From positions 310,001 to 374,000 of the forward strand of contig NZ_FWFF01000017.1 in NCBI RefSeq assembly GCF_900163715.1: 64,000 nt of DNA. Reading direction: 5' to 3'. This document shows positions 1-9,617 of this stretch, in pieces. The translations under genes and the position numbers were made by a program. The notes beneath the pieces are model-generated. The model worked only from the letters and a program-made list of their open reading frames with translations, searched no databases and had not been told where the DNA came from. Each line of letters opens with the position of its first letter. Positions within the stretch are counted from its first letter, which is position 1. The stretch is from Brevibacterium yomogidense (GTDB lineage: Bacteria > Actinomycetota > Actinomycetes > Actinomycetales > Brevibacteriaceae).

Positions 1-1
1 G

Positions 2-616
2 GAGGCCGTCGCCTCACTCGAGGCGCTCGAGGACATCTGGGACGACGCCCTGCCCACGCCGGCGGAGACGGACTTCGGAGCCGGCAACTCCGCCTGGTTC
101 GCCGGGAAGGTCGCCTTCATCGAGAACTGGACGGACCTGGGCGTCCGCTCGCAGGATCCGGAGTCCGGGTCCGAGGTCGTCGACAACTGGGGCGTGACCT
201 ACCTGCCGCGGGCGGAGGCCGGGGAGGACCCGCGGGCCTCGCTGGTCGCCGGGTTCAGCTGGGTCGTCACCGGCAACACGGAGAAGACGGAACTGGCCCA
301 GCAGTTCATCGAATGGGCGGCGTCCAGCCAGGTGAACGCGGATCTGCTCACCGCGCTGCCGCCCACGGGGATCGACCCCAACCGGGTGTCCTCGCTGGAG
401 GATGAGACCTACGGTGAGGAGTTCCCGGAGCTCCAGGAGGTCAACCGCTCCACCCTCGACGGTGCGCTCGCCTGGCCCACAGGAGAGAACGCGACCGAGG
501 CCGCCCAGATTCTCACAGACGAGCTCGCCGCCTACCTGGCCGGCCAGCGCGGTACTGCGCAGGAGACGCTGGACGGGGTGCAGCAGGAGTGGGAGAGCCT
601 CCTTGGCAACGGCTGA
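2..616 (+). CDS. ABC transporter substrate-binding protein, C-terminal part
   Basis: An open frame runs in from the left window edge and ends at a TGA at 614-616, so only about 204 C-terminal residues are visible. The text fits a family 1 extracellular solute-binding protein. Near its middle is a stretch reading GVTYLPRAEAG, followed by a predicted helical segment (TELAQQFIEWAASSQ) typical of the lobe that closes over sugars. It should be a lipoprotein outside the membrane, but the signal peptide lies outside the window. Two permease genes follow directly on the same strand, which supports an import operon. The substrate cannot be read from this fragment; the permeases suggest a carbohydrate. 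Confidence 0.85.
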   Translation, partial: EAVASLEALEDIWDDALPTPAETDFGAGNSAWFAGKVAFIENWTDLGVRSQDPESGSEVVDNWGVTYLPRAEAGEDPRASLVAGFSWVVTGNTEKTELAQQFIEWAASSQVNADLLTALPPTGIDPNRVSSLEDETYGEEFPELQEVNRSTLDGALAWPTGENATEAAQILTDELAAYLAGQRGTAQETLDGVQQEWESLLGNG

Positions 617-650
617 TCCGGCCGTGCGCACGGACAAAGTCCTGGAGGAG

Positions 651-1634
651 GTGACGGGCGGGCCACAGCACGACGCCGGAAAGGAGTCGAGAGACTCCGG
701 ACCTGCTGGTACCGCCCCCGCCTCCGGCCGGACCACGTCCGGACGGAAGTCACGGGGCAGGACAGTGCCCGGCCGGGTGCAGCGGGCGCTCTTCGTGAGC
801 CCCAGCGTGCTCACTTTGCTGGTGCTTGCCGCCTATCCACTCGTCTTCATTGCCTCGGCCGCCTTCACTGAGTCGAGTCTGGGCAAGCCCTTCCAGGAGT
901 TCGTCGGGACGGCGAACGTCGAGACGGCGCTCGCCTCGGCAGGCATCCGCGGGTCGCTGCTGCTGGGGACCGGCTACGCCTTCGCAGTCGCGCTGGCCAG
1001 CACACTGCTGGGTGTCATCACGGCGGTGGCGCTCCACCGGTCCCTGCATTCCGGGCCGGTGGTGCGCACGGCGCTCCTTCTGCCGATGATTGTCCCGCCC
1101 GTGGTCGTGGGCATCCTCTTCAGCTTCGTCTTCAGTCCCTCCGGCGGGCTACTGGACACGCTCATCAGCCGGTTCACGCCCGCCTCGGGAACGTACGCGA
1201 TTCTGTCGGACACGACGTGGGCGATCGTGGGCGTGGGGATCGCGGATGTCTGGGAGTGGACACCGCTGGTCGTCCTCCTCGTGTTCACCGCACTGCTGGG
1301 CCAGGACCCGGAGATCACCGAGGCCGCTCGGCTCGACGGTGCCCGCGGTGTCCGGCTGTTCGGGCACATCACCCTGCCGGCCGTCGCCGGCACGATCGCC
1401 GCGGCGTTCCTCATCCGGCTCATCCTCGCCTTCAAGGTCTTCGACCTCGTGTACGTCATGACGTCGGGAGGTCCCGGCTCGTCGACGCTGGTGCCCGCCT
1501 ACCTCATCTGGCGCACAGCGCTCCAGAGCTTCGACGTGGGCATGGCCGCGACGATCACCCTGCTGCTGGCCGTCATCGTCACGGTCGTCACCCTTCCCGT
1601 GTTCCTCATCGTCAGGAGGCTGCGCCATGGCTGA
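651..1634 (+). CDS. ABC sugar permease, MalF/UgpA-like
   Basis: Binding-protein-dependent inner-membrane permease with about six hydrophobic segments from residue 45 onward. The cytoplasmic EAA loop reads EAARLDGARGVRLFGHITLP, the site that docks on the ATPase. About 45 polar residues precede the first membrane segment (FVSPSVLTLLVLAAYPLVF). The start is uncertain. GTG 651 sits directly behind a GGAGGAG that is too close to be an ideal ribosome site, and GTG 624 and GTG 765 are in-frame alternatives. It overlaps the next permease by 8 nt, so the two are probably translationally coupled and form a heterodimer. No ATPase gene is visible; these importers often share an MsmK-type ATPase encoded elsewhere. 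Confidence 0.85.
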   Translation: MTGGPQHDAGKESRDSGPAGTAPASGRTTSGRKSRGRTVPGRVQRALFVSPSVLTLLVLAAYPLVFIASAAFTESSLGKPFQEFVGTANVETALASAGIRGSLLLGTGYAFAVALASTLLGVITAVALHRSLHSGPVVRTALLLPMIVPPVVVGILFSFVFSPSGGLLDTLISRFTPASGTYAILSDTTWAIVGVGIADVWEWTPLVVLLVFTALLGQDPEITEAARLDGARGVRLFGHITLPAVAGTIAAAFLIRLILAFKVFDLVYVMTSGGPGSSTLVPAYLIWRTALQSFDVGMAATITLLLAVIVTVVTLPVFLIVRRLRHG

Positions 1635-2442
1635 ACGCGCGAAGAGGTCCTGGATCGCCGAGGGCTGGGTCCTCCTGAGCATCGCCGTCGTGCTCGTGCC
1701 CCTGCTCTACCTCGTGTCCATCTCCTTCATGACACAGGCGCAGATCTCCGCCGGAATCCTCGTCCCCACGGAGCTGGCCTGGGGCAACTGGGCGAAGGCC
1801 TGGAACTCGCCGGTGCCGCAGGGCGTGGTCAACTCGCTGCTCGCGGCGGCCTCGGGAGCGGTACTCACGCTCGTGTTCGCACTACCCGGCGCGTGGGCGA
1901 TCGCGCGCTTCCGCACCGGCGGCAGGGCGCTGAACGGGCTCATCCTCAGCCCGTGGCTGCTGCCGCCGGTCGTCGCGATCATTCCGCTGCTCACGCTCCT
2001 GCGGATGCTGGGCCTCACGAACACCCTCGTGGGCCTCACGATCGTCTATGCGCTCGTCAACATCCCGGTCGCGATCTGGCTGCTGGACGGTTTCATCCGC
2101 CGCATTCCGGTGGACATCGAGGAAGCCGGCCGGCTCGATGGGGCAAGGGACTTCCAACTGCTCGTCCGTGTGGTGGCCCCGATGCTGGCCCCGGCGCTCA
2201 TCGCGGTGGGCGTCATCGTCGCGATCCTCAACTACAACGAGTTCCTCTTCGCCACGTTCCTCACCCAGAGCGAGGACGTGCAGACCGTCCCAGTGCTGCT
2301 GGCGGGAATGCTCAGCGAGCGGATCCAGGACTTCGGCCGGATCGCGGTGTCCTCACTGGTGGCGGTATTCCCGGTCTTCACCATTGCGGTGCTGCTCCAG
2401 CGCTACCTGGTCGACGGGCTGACGACGGGCGCGGTGAAGTGA
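1627..2442 (+). CDS. ABC sugar permease, MalG/UgpE-like
   Basis: Second permease of the import operon, 271 residues, the usual length for the MalG class. It has an N-terminal membrane segment (WVLLSIAVVLVPLLYLVSISF), about five further segments, and an EAA loop reading EEAGRLDGARDFQLLVRVV before the last two. ATG 1627 lies inside the end of the upstream permease gene, an 8-nt overlap that suggests coupled translation. It is the last gene of the operon on this strand. The next gene starts 100 bp on and has a different character. The assignment to carbohydrate uptake is by family resemblance only. Confidence 0.88.
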   Translation: MAERAKRSWIAEGWVLLSIAVVLVPLLYLVSISFMTQAQISAGILVPTELAWGNWAKAWNSPVPQGVVNSLLAAASGAVLTLVFALPGAWAIARFRTGGRALNGLILSPWLLPPVVAIIPLLTLLRMLGLTNTLVGLTIVYALVNIPVAIWLLDGFIRRIPVDIEEAGRLDGARDFQLLVRVVAPMLAPALIAVGVIVAILNYNEFLFATFLTQSEDVQTVPVLLAGMLSERIQDFGRIAVSSLVAVFPVFTIAVLLQRYLVDGLTTGAVK

Positions 2443-2542
2443 GGGGGTCAGCAGGCACCAGCCGCTATTCGACACGTGTTGCCCGCCGACCTTCCTGATT
2501 TGATACTACTGGCAGAGTGCTAGTCGGGCGGTTTGGATCACG

Positions 2543-3112
2543 GTGGTGAAAGCATTGAACGATGTGGGGTCGCTTGCCGAGTGGGTTGGATCAATCGGGG
2601 GCATCTTGGCGGTGATTGCTGCGTTTGTCGCGTGGCGCGTGAGCTCGCGGTTGCTGACGGTTGAGCAAAAACGTGATGAAGATAGGAAGAAGGCAGATGA
2701 CGATAGGAAGAAGGCAATTGAGCGCGAGCAGGCAGAACTTGTCTTCGTGCTCGGGGCGAGGCTGACTCAACGCGGGAAGGAAGAGGAATGGGCCATCTTC
2801 CTGTACAACGGCTCGACCAAGCCAATTTACAATGTCAAGGTCGATAGCCAGCGATTGAACGGCAGTTCCGAGAACCCGTCTCTTGAGCTAGGAGCGCTTC
2901 CTCCCGGTAGGTTCGTTGTGCCAAGCCACCCCGAGTACGGCTGGGGAGCCCTCATTGATCTTGACCGGTCGAACGAGGCCGCAGACTTCCTTGTTAAGGG
3001 CAAAGGTCAGACGATGATTACAGAAGTTGCGTTCGCAGATTCAGCTGGGAAGAAGTGGTGCCTCAGCGGCGGCACGAAACTGGAGGAGAAGAACACCTCG
3101 CCCCAGGGGTGA
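2543..3112 (+). CDS. Hypothetical protein with one N-terminal membrane segment
   Basis: 189 residues that I do not recognise as a named family. Residues about 12-34 form a hydrophobic membrane segment (WVGSIGGILAVIAAFVAW). A highly charged helix follows (EQKRDEDRKKADDDRKKAIE), probably a short coiled coil. Then comes a roughly 120-residue soluble domain, rich in beta strands, that looks like a small immunoglobulin-like or adhesin-like fold. Two GTG codons stand in tandem at 2543 and 2546. Its base composition is less GC-rich than the permeases beside it. It sits at the left edge of the defence island and may belong to it, but nothing in the sequence gives a function. Confidence 0.6.
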   Translation: MVKALNDVGSLAEWVGSIGGILAVIAAFVAWRVSSRLLTVEQKRDEDRKKADDDRKKAIEREQAELVFVLGARLTQRGKEEEWAIFLYNGSTKPIYNVKVDSQRLNGSSENPSLELGALPPGRFVVPSHPEYGWGALIDLDRSNEAADFLVKGKGQTMITEVAFADSAGKKWCLSGGTKLEEKNTSPQG

Positions 3113-3275
3113 GTCAGGTGCGCCGGCGCCTGTTGGCAACAGCCTGACGAACGCGTCCACGCAGACGTTCGGAGGGCATGAAATCTCTCGCTCACAACTG
3201 CTGCCACCCGCGCTAATGTGAGCACCAGTGTCGACGTGCGATCTCGCACGCGCGTTTCCTCAGGGGAAGGACGTC

Positions 3276-6173
3276 ATGCGCATCATTCTCAGCCACGGAG
3301 TCGGGCACGCGGCGGCCCCGAACGCCGCATCCCACCCGGATCAGACCGCACTCTCCTCGTCCGCCTTCCTCGCCCTGCTCCGCACACGGCTCGGCCTCAC
3401 CGGACCTGACGCCGGCAGTCCCCAACGCACCGCGCAGTACCGCGCACTCATGGCCACTGTGGGGCACCCCTGGTACCGCGACTCCTTCGCCCTGGACCCG
3501 TGGAACACCGCCCGCACGGTCCTGAACCTGCGCGACGACGCGATCGCCGCAGGCTGGCCCCACGACCCTCATGCCGCGCCAACAGAAGGTGCCGCCGCGC
3601 AGCCGCGGCTCGCGGCACTCGCGGCGGTCGAAGAGCTCGTGGTGGTCGGGTCCCCGCGCCAGACCCGCGCCACGCTGGCTCCCGGCCCGGCGGACCATCT
3701 CCGCGATGTCCTCGACCACCTCCGCCGCCTAGTCGACGGTGGACACGCCTCGTCCTGGCCGCTGGGGATCGAACGCGTCGACGTCGCCGATGCCCGCGGC
3801 GACCTTCCCTCGCTCTGGCGCACGCTCCTGGACCTGCTCGCCGACTGCGGCGTCGACATCGCCTGGACGGAGGAGGCACCCCTCGCGCTCGCTGACCTGA
3901 CCGTTTCCCGCGGACGGGACGAGTGGTCGACGGCCGAATCCGCCGCACGCTTCCTCGCGACCGCGCCGGACCCCAGCGCCGTCGTCATCATCGCCGGCGA
4001 CGACACCGCTGTCCTCGACCAGCAGCTCCGCCGCCGAGGCCTCCCCACTGTGGGCGCCACTCCCACCACCGCTGCCGACCCCGCCGCGCAGCTGCTCCCG
4101 CTGTTCCTCACCGCGCTCATCCCGCCGCTGGACGTCCACCGCATCGCAGAGCTCCTCGCGCTCCGCATCACCACCGACGCCGAGGCCGAGGCTGGCACCC
4201 AGCCCACCGCCACCCGGTCAGTGGGCCTCGTCCCATCCGCGGCGCGAAATGCGCTCCTCCAGGCACTCGGCCAGGAGGCGGGGATCTCCAGCGACCCGGA
4301 GTCCGCATGGATGCGCGCCCTCGAGGACCTGCGGACCGCTGCCGAGGCTCCGCTCGCCACCGAACCGACAGAGACTGAGCCTCCTGCAGTCGCAGCCACC
4401 GCCCCAGATCCCCGCGCCCAGTCCGCCTGGGCCATCGCCCAGACGCTCGACGAGTTCCTCCGCACGGACCCGGTGCGCGTCACCGACGCGGGAGTGCACC
4501 TCGACCGGCTCATCACCGCCGTCGACTGGCTGGGCGATCGCCTGCGCCGGCTGGGCGGCGCCCGGCCTTCGCGCTACCTCACGGCGGCGGCCGCGCACGT
4601 GTCCTCGTTCCTCCAGACCATCGACCTGGTCGGCACCGACACACTCGTGGTGCGCGAGCTCGACGACATCGTCGAAGCCTGCGCCCCTGCCGCGACGGCA
4701 GCCGCCGCCCCCGCCGAGGCCGCCCCCTGGACGGTCGTCACCGCACCCTCGCAGGTGCCAGTTGGAGCAGACACGGTTCTGTGGTGGTCGGCGCACAACA
4801 ACGGGGCATCCGCACGGGAGCTCTGGGATCCCCACGAGATCGCAGCCCTGTCGGCCACCGGTGCCACCGTGACGCCCGCCGCGCAGCACGAGCGCCTCGC
4901 ACAGGCAGCGGCCTTGCGCGGTCTGTCCCGCGCCACGCACGTCTGTGCATTCCATGCCGAGACCGTCGGCGGCCAGGAGCGCCACCTCCACCCCGCCCTT
5001 GTGCACCTGGCCGGTCGCTTCGCACAGACCCGCACCGACCTCTTCGGCGAGACCGCCCGGGCTGTCCACGACGTGCTCTCCTCACCCGCGCTCGCCCACC
5101 CGATCCCGACCCAGACGCAGGGCCAGACGTGGTCGCTGCGGGACCGGAGCCTGGACGTTGCTGTCGTCCCGCAGCAGATCCCGGCTCCGCCCACTCGCGT
5201 CTCTCGCTCACTGAGCGGGGACTTCACGCACCTGCTGCCGGAGCGCCTCTCGTTCACGCAGATCGACCGGCTGCTCCGCGACCCGCTGAGCTGGACGCTG
5301 CGGTACGGGCTGAATCTCTCCGCCGGACTCGGCGCGCTGGTACCCACCGACAACCGGATGCTGGGCCTGCTGGTCCACGCGGTCGTCGAACACCTCGTGG
5401 TCTCCGGTGCCGCAGACGACGGCGCGGTCCCCACCCGGTCGGACGTCCAGGAGGTATTCGATCGCTTCGTCCCCCGCTTCGCATCCGAACTCCTGCTGCC
5501 GGGCTCGCGCGCCCGGCTTGAGTCCGTCCGCACGACGACGCTGGACTCGCTCACGGAGCTGTTCCGCACGCTCGCCGATCGCGGCCTGCACGTCACCGGC
5601 GCCGAGTCGGAGTTCCGCTCAGAGATCACCCTCGACATCGCCGGCGTCCCACGGACGATCGAGCTCACGGGCTTCCGGGATCTGGACGCGCAGCTGACTG
5701 ATGGCCGCCCCGCCGTCATCGACCTCAAGTGGACCTATTCACCGCGCACGTACCGGGAGGCTGTGAACGAGGGAGAGGCCGTCCAGCTGAGCATCTACAG
5801 TCAGGCCCTCGACCGGCCGGACACCGCGCCGCTCACCGCGTACTACATGCTCAAGCAGGCAGTGTTCGTCTCTGCGGACCAGGAGCTGGACCGCGAATCG
5901 CGCGCCCCCGGCGACCCCGCGCACCTCTGGCCGCGCATCCGGAAGTCGGTCGCGCACACGCTCACGCACATCTCCCAGGGCACGTTCGACGCACCGGCTG
6001 CGGACACATACCTCGCGACGGACACGGGCGTGGGACACGAGAAGAAGCCCTTCAACAAGGCACTCGCCGCCCTGCGCGACGCGGCTCAGGTTGATGGCCG
6101 GCTGCTCATCCAGGAGAGGCAGCAGTACAGCGACTTCACGAGACTCTACGGACTGCTGGGGGACTACTCATGA
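3276..6173 (+). CDS. AddB-like protein: inactive helicase fold plus PD-(D/E)XK nuclease (copy 1)
   Basis: 965 residues. The N-terminal two thirds resemble the non-catalytic helicase half of AddB/RecC-type proteins, including a conserved QLLPLFLTALIPPLDVHRIA stretch where RecB-family proteins cross domain 2. No Walker A is seen. The C-terminus is a RecB-type nuclease: GFRDLD at about residue 800, VIDLKW at about 815, then VQLSIYSQAL, which supply the Asp, Asp-x-Lys and Gln-x3-Tyr residues of the active site. The four cysteines that bind [4Fe-4S] in classic AddB are missing. ATG 3276 was chosen because GGGGAAGG lies just upstream; GTG 3228 is a longer alternative. The stop overlaps the downstream helicase start (ATGA), so the two products surely work as one complex that unwinds and cuts DNA ends. 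Confidence 0.8.
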   Translation: MRIILSHGVGHAAAPNAASHPDQTALSSSAFLALLRTRLGLTGPDAGSPQRTAQYRALMATVGHPWYRDSFALDPWNTARTVLNLRDDAIAAGWPHDPHAAPTEGAAAQPRLAALAAVEELVVVGSPRQTRATLAPGPADHLRDVLDHLRRLVDGGHASSWPLGIERVDVADARGDLPSLWRTLLDLLADCGVDIAWTEEAPLALADLTVSRGRDEWSTAESAARFLATAPDPSAVVIIAGDDTAVLDQQLRRRGLPTVGATPTTAADPAAQLLPLFLTALIPPLDVHRIAELLALRITTDAEAEAGTQPTATRSVGLVPSAARNALLQALGQEAGISSDPESAWMRALEDLRTAAEAPLATEPTETEPPAVAATAPDPRAQSAWAIAQTLDEFLRTDPVRVTDAGVHLDRLITAVDWLGDRLRRLGGARPSRYLTAAAAHVSSFLQTIDLVGTDTLVVRELDDIVEACAPAATAAAAPAEAAPWTVVTAPSQVPVGADTVLWWSAHNNGASARELWDPHEIAALSATGATVTPAAQHERLAQAAALRGLSRATHVCAFHAETVGGQERHLHPALVHLAGRFAQTRTDLFGETARAVHDVLSSPALAHPIPTQTQGQTWSLRDRSLDVAVVPQQIPAPPTRVSRSLSGDFTHLLPERLSFTQIDRLLRDPLSWTLRYGLNLSAGLGALVPTDNRMLGLLVHAVVEHLVVSGAADDGAVPTRSDVQEVFDRFVPRFASELLLPGSRARLESVRTTTLDSLTELFRTLADRGLHVTGAESEFRSEITLDIAGVPRTIELTGFRDLDAQLTDGRPAVIDLKWTYSPRTYREAVNEGEAVQLSIYSQALDRPDTAPLTAYYMLKQAVFVSADQELDRESRAPGDPAHLWPRIRKSVAHTLTHISQGTFDAPAADTYLATDTGVGHEKKPFNKALAALRDAAQVDGRLLIQERQQYSDFTRLYGLLGDYS

Positions 6174-9100
6174 CCGTCACGATCATCACGGCCTCGGCGG
6201 GCTCCGGGAAGACCCACCGTCTCACCGAGGAACTCTCACGCCGCCTGTATGCCACAGCCCAGACGCCGCTGCGCGCGAACCAGATCATCGCGACGACCTT
6301 CACAGTCCGGGCCGCAGCCGACCTCGTCGAGAAGACCCAGCAGCGCCTCCTGGACGACGGGAACATCGTCGCCGCCGAGGAGATCCGCACCGCCCTCATC
6401 GGCACCGTCAACTCGGTGGCCGGTCGCATCGTCACTGACTACGCGATCGACGCGGGCTTCTCGCCGCAGGTGCGCGTGCTCGACGAGGAGGAGCAGCAGA
6501 GGGTGTTCCGCACGGCCGCGGACCATGTCATCGCCCAGGCCGAGGTCACCCACCGCGACCTCCTGCTGCGCACCGGCCACAACGGAGACGCCGGGGGAGG
6601 CCCGGCATGGGGCGGCCCGATTGCGTGGGCGGACCTCGTCAACGACATCGTGACGGCCGCACGCACGAACCACCTGGATGCGGAGGACCTGCGAACCTCC
6701 GCCGAGGCCTCAGTGCGGGAGTTTCTCCGCCTCGTCCCCGCGACCGGCAGCGACGACCGCAGCCGGTGGCGCGACCTGCTGGTCGAGGACGTGGACGTGC
6801 TGCGACACGCACTGCGGATGCTGGACGGGGACGCGGGTACGGATTCTCCCGGAGAGCGCATCGAGACCCGCGCGCAGACCGTGACCATCGGTCGCAGCCG
6901 CGGCAATGTGGAAGGCAGCATCCTCACGCTGGACGCCTTCGTGCGGAAGCTGGGCGGGGCCTCGGGCACGGCGGAGGACCTGGCAGCGGTGCCGTGGGAC
7001 GACTGGGCGAGGATCGCCCGCGGGGAGTTCGCCGCGGCCGGTGGCGGCAAGGCTCCCGGCACGGTGCCGAAGGCGGTGCTCGCAGACTCCAGCGGCGCAT
7101 CCGTGACGCACGGACTGCTGGCGAACCCCGCTTTCCAGGACGATGTCGTGGGCCTCATCCGGCTGGTGTTCGACACGGCGGTGCAGACGCTGGACGCCTA
7201 CCGGGACTTCAAGGAGCAGCTGGGCGTCATGGACTTCGTCGACCAGGAGGTCCGGGCGCTGGACCTGCTGCGGACGGATGCGCGGGTGCGGGATTCCGTC
7301 GCGGCCCGGTACCGGCTGCTGGCCGTCGACGAGTTCCAGGACACCTCGCCGCTCCAGCTGGCACTCTTCATGGAGCTGGCCCAGCTGGTCGACGACGTCA
7401 TCTGGGTGGGCGACCGGAAGCAGGCGATCTACAGCTTCCGCGGCGCGGACCCACAGCTCATGGACGACGTCTTCGACGCGATGCTCGCAGGCACGGACAC
7501 GCTGGCTCCGGCGCAGACGGACACCCTGGGATTCTCGTGGCGGTCCTCGCTGCCCCCGCTGGAACTGAGCAACACGGTGTTCCGCTCCGTGTTCGCGGAT
7601 CAGCCGGAGGACCAGGTCGTCCTGTCCATACCGCCGCAGCGTGAGCACCTGCGGAATGAGGGCAGTCGCGAGCTGTGGGTGGCCGACAGCGCCAAGGGCG
7701 GTAGCCCTCAGGCCGGCTCCCGGTTGGCGGTCACGATCGCGCAGGGGATCGTCGATCTCCTGGAACGGGAGCCGCAGGTGCCCGCGATGGGCGGCGGGCA
7801 CCGGACGGTGGTGCCCGGCGACATCGCCGTCCTCGTCCGGTCGAACACTGAGGTCACGCGGGTCGTGAGCGAGCTCCGGGACCGCGGAGTGCCCGCCACA
7901 GGTGCCGCTGTGCCGCTGCTGGAGACGCGCGAGGGACAGCTGGTCCGGGCGGGGCTGGCGGCCGTCGTGGACCCGGCGGACACGGTGTCCCTCGCCGAGC
8001 TCGTCACCCTGCTGCCGGATCACGCCGCGCACACCTCGTGGTTCGAGGACGCCGCACGGATCGTCGACGTGGAGCAGCGGCGAGCACACTCCCGGACGTG
8101 GTGGGAGGACGAGACTCTGCGAGCGCTGGCGGATCTGCGCGGGCGGGTCTCCGACCTGGCGCCTGCGCAGCTGCTGCTCGAGGTGATCGATGCTCTGGAC
8201 CTGCCCCAGCGGATCAAGGGGTGGACCGCGCCCGAGGCCCGACTCGCCACCCTGGACGGGCTGCGGCAGCTGGCAGTCGAGTACGAGGAGCGCGCCCGGT
8301 CGACGCGCACCCCGATGAGCGCAATGGGGATGCTCGCTCACATCGTCGACGAGGCCAGCACGAGCACTGGCGCGCAACCGCACGACGAGGTCATGGTCCT
8401 GACGCTGCACGGATCGAAGGGCCTCCAGTGGCCGGTTGTCGTGACCGGCATCCCGCAGGCGAAGGACCGGAGGCACCGGGCCGTGAGCGTGCAGAAGGCA
8501 GAGGACTTCCGGGTGGAGGAGCCGCTGGCGGGCCGGACCATCAGCTTCCTGCCGCACGTGCTCGCGTCCTTCCCCGCGATGCAGGAGGCCTGGCAGGGCA
8601 GTCGCGTGGTGGCCGCGGGGACTGAGGTCGAGAAGCGGGAGACGGCCCGACTGCTGTACGTGGGTCTCACGCGGGCCCGGTTCCACGGGATCATCGCGGC
8701 ATCCAGCCCTGATGGACAGGGCAACGCGCTCAACGATGCGGTCGTTGGCGACGTCCCGGTCATCGAATGGGACGAGCCAGCTGAGGACGGGCCTGGCATC
8801 GTGCGCGTGCACGACCTGCGACGGAGTGAGGACGGGTCAGCCTTCACTGACCTGCCCATCACGATCCGGAACTACGCGACCGCTGGGGATACTGGCGCGT
8901 GGGATCGGGAGGTGCCTCGGTCGTTCTTCGCGCGGACCGACGTGCCGATACGCAGGCCGCAGGACGGCGACGAACGCGTGCCCGCGCGGTTCACGGCCAG
9001 CAGCGCGGTCTCAGACGGCATCGATGCGGAGATCCGGGTCGTCGCGACGCTGGGGGAGCCGCTCATCGCACGCGGGGGCGTTGACTGGGACGTCGTGGGC

Positions 9101-9556
9101 GATGCAGTGCACGCGTACTTGGCGATCCCACATCAAGCGATGCCGGAGTCGATGGCGCGGGAGGCCGCGATCCGGATCATCGACCGCTGGGGCGTGGGCG
9201 ATGTGGTGCAGCCAGACGTGCTGTGCGAAGCGGGCGCGCGCTGGGCGCGGTGGGTGGAGGAGACGTATCCCGGTTCTCAGCTCCTGACGGAGCAACCGAT
9301 CGCCTGGCGCAACGAGCACCACCAGGTCATGGACGGCTGGATCGATACGCGGATCCTGTTGGCGGGTGGCGGTCACGTCCTGGTCGACCACAAGTCGTAC
9401 CCGGGAACAGATCCGCTGGGACATGTGCGGAAGAACTACGTGGGGCAGCTGGCCGTGTACGCCGCTGCGCTCGAAGCGACGACGGAGGAGGCGCCGCAAG
9501 AAGTACTGGTACACCTGCCGCTGCGAGGCGAGGTGATGTCGGTGACACTGTGGTAG
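6170..9556 (+). CDS. AddA-like UvrD helicase-nuclease (copy 1)
   Basis: 1128 residues. It is a superfamily 1A helicase with Walker A ASAGSGKT at residues 8-15, motif II AVDEFQDTSP at about 385, motif III WVGDRKQAIYSFRGAD at about 410, motif V TLHGSKGLQWP at about 745 and motif VI YVGLTRAR at about 830. A second RecB-type nuclease closes the protein: MDGWIDT, LVDHKSY at about 1072, then GQLAVYAAALE. The protein therefore has the AddA plan of motor followed by nuclease. It overlaps the AddB-like gene by four bases. A diverged homologue (roughly two thirds identical by eye at the N-terminus) lies at 22142-25618. Actinobacteria normally use AdnAB for end resection, so a separate, duplicated pair inside an island suggests a defence or element-borne role. 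That last point is inference. Confidence 0.87.
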   Translation: MTVTIITASAGSGKTHRLTEELSRRLYATAQTPLRANQIIATTFTVRAAADLVEKTQQRLLDDGNIVAAEEIRTALIGTVNSVAGRIVTDYAIDAGFSPQVRVLDEEEQQRVFRTAADHVIAQAEVTHRDLLLRTGHNGDAGGGPAWGGPIAWADLVNDIVTAARTNHLDAEDLRTSAEASVREFLRLVPATGSDDRSRWRDLLVEDVDVLRHALRMLDGDAGTDSPGERIETRAQTVTIGRSRGNVEGSILTLDAFVRKLGGASGTAEDLAAVPWDDWARIARGEFAAAGGGKAPGTVPKAVLADSSGASVTHGLLANPAFQDDVVGLIRLVFDTAVQTLDAYRDFKEQLGVMDFVDQEVRALDLLRTDARVRDSVAARYRLLAVDEFQDTSPLQLALFMELAQLVDDVIWVGDRKQAIYSFRGADPQLMDDVFDAMLAGTDTLAPAQTDTLGFSWRSSLPPLELSNTVFRSVFADQPEDQVVLSIPPQREHLRNEGSRELWVADSAKGGSPQAGSRLAVTIAQGIVDLLEREPQVPAMGGGHRTVVPGDIAVLVRSNTEVTRVVSELRDRGVPATGAAVPLLETREGQLVRAGLAAVVDPADTVSLAELVTLLPDHAAHTSWFEDAARIVDVEQRRAHSRTWWEDETLRALADLRGRVSDLAPAQLLLEVIDALDLPQRIKGWTAPEARLATLDGLRQLAVEYEERARSTRTPMSAMGMLAHIVDEASTSTGAQPHDEVMVLTLHGSKGLQWPVVVTGIPQAKDRRHRAVSVQKAEDFRVEEPLAGRTISFLPHVLASFPAMQEAWQGSRVVAAGTEVEKRETARLLYVGLTRARFHGIIAASSPDGQGNALNDAVVGDVPVIEWDEPAEDGPGIVRVHDLRRSEDGSAFTDLPITIRNYATAGDTGAWDREVPRSFFARTDVPIRRPQDGDERVPARFTASSAVSDGIDAEIRVVATLGEPLIARGGVDWDVVGDAVHAYLAIPHQAMPESMAREAAIRIIDRWGVGDVVQPDVLCEAGARWARWVEETYPGSQLLTEQPIAWRNEHHQVMDGWIDTRILLAGGGHVLVDHKSYPGTDPLGHVRKNYVGQLAVYAAALEATTEEAPQEVLVHLPLRGEVMSVTLW

Positions 9557-9584
9557 CTGAACTAAAAATTCAAGCCCAACACGA

Positions 9585-9592
9585 TCTATTGT
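9585..9592. repeat. Target-site duplication, left of ISL3 element
   Basis: TCTATTGT directly abuts the left terminal repeat and occurs identically at the right end (11017-11024). Eight bases is the usual duplication for ISL3 elements. Confidence 0.9.
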
Positions 9593-9617
9593 GGCTCTTC
9601 ACGAACGAGGGTGTAGT
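9593..9617. repeat. Left terminal inverted repeat of ISL3 element
   Basis: 25 bases that match the reverse complement of 10992-11016 at 23 positions. The transposase stop codon lies inside it. Confidence 0.9.

Noticed and set aside
6710-8812. A 700-codon open frame on the minus strand opposite the AddA-like gene
   Set aside because: It is the antisense shadow of a high-GC gene: Arg/His/Pro-rich text with no domain, while the plus strand shows all helicase motifs.
3276-9556. Naming the pair adnAB or recBC
   Set aside because: AdnA and AdnB both carry active helicase domains; here one partner has no Walker A and only a nuclease at its end, which is the AddB plan. Classic addB Fe-S cysteines are missing, so only 'AddAB-like' is justified.
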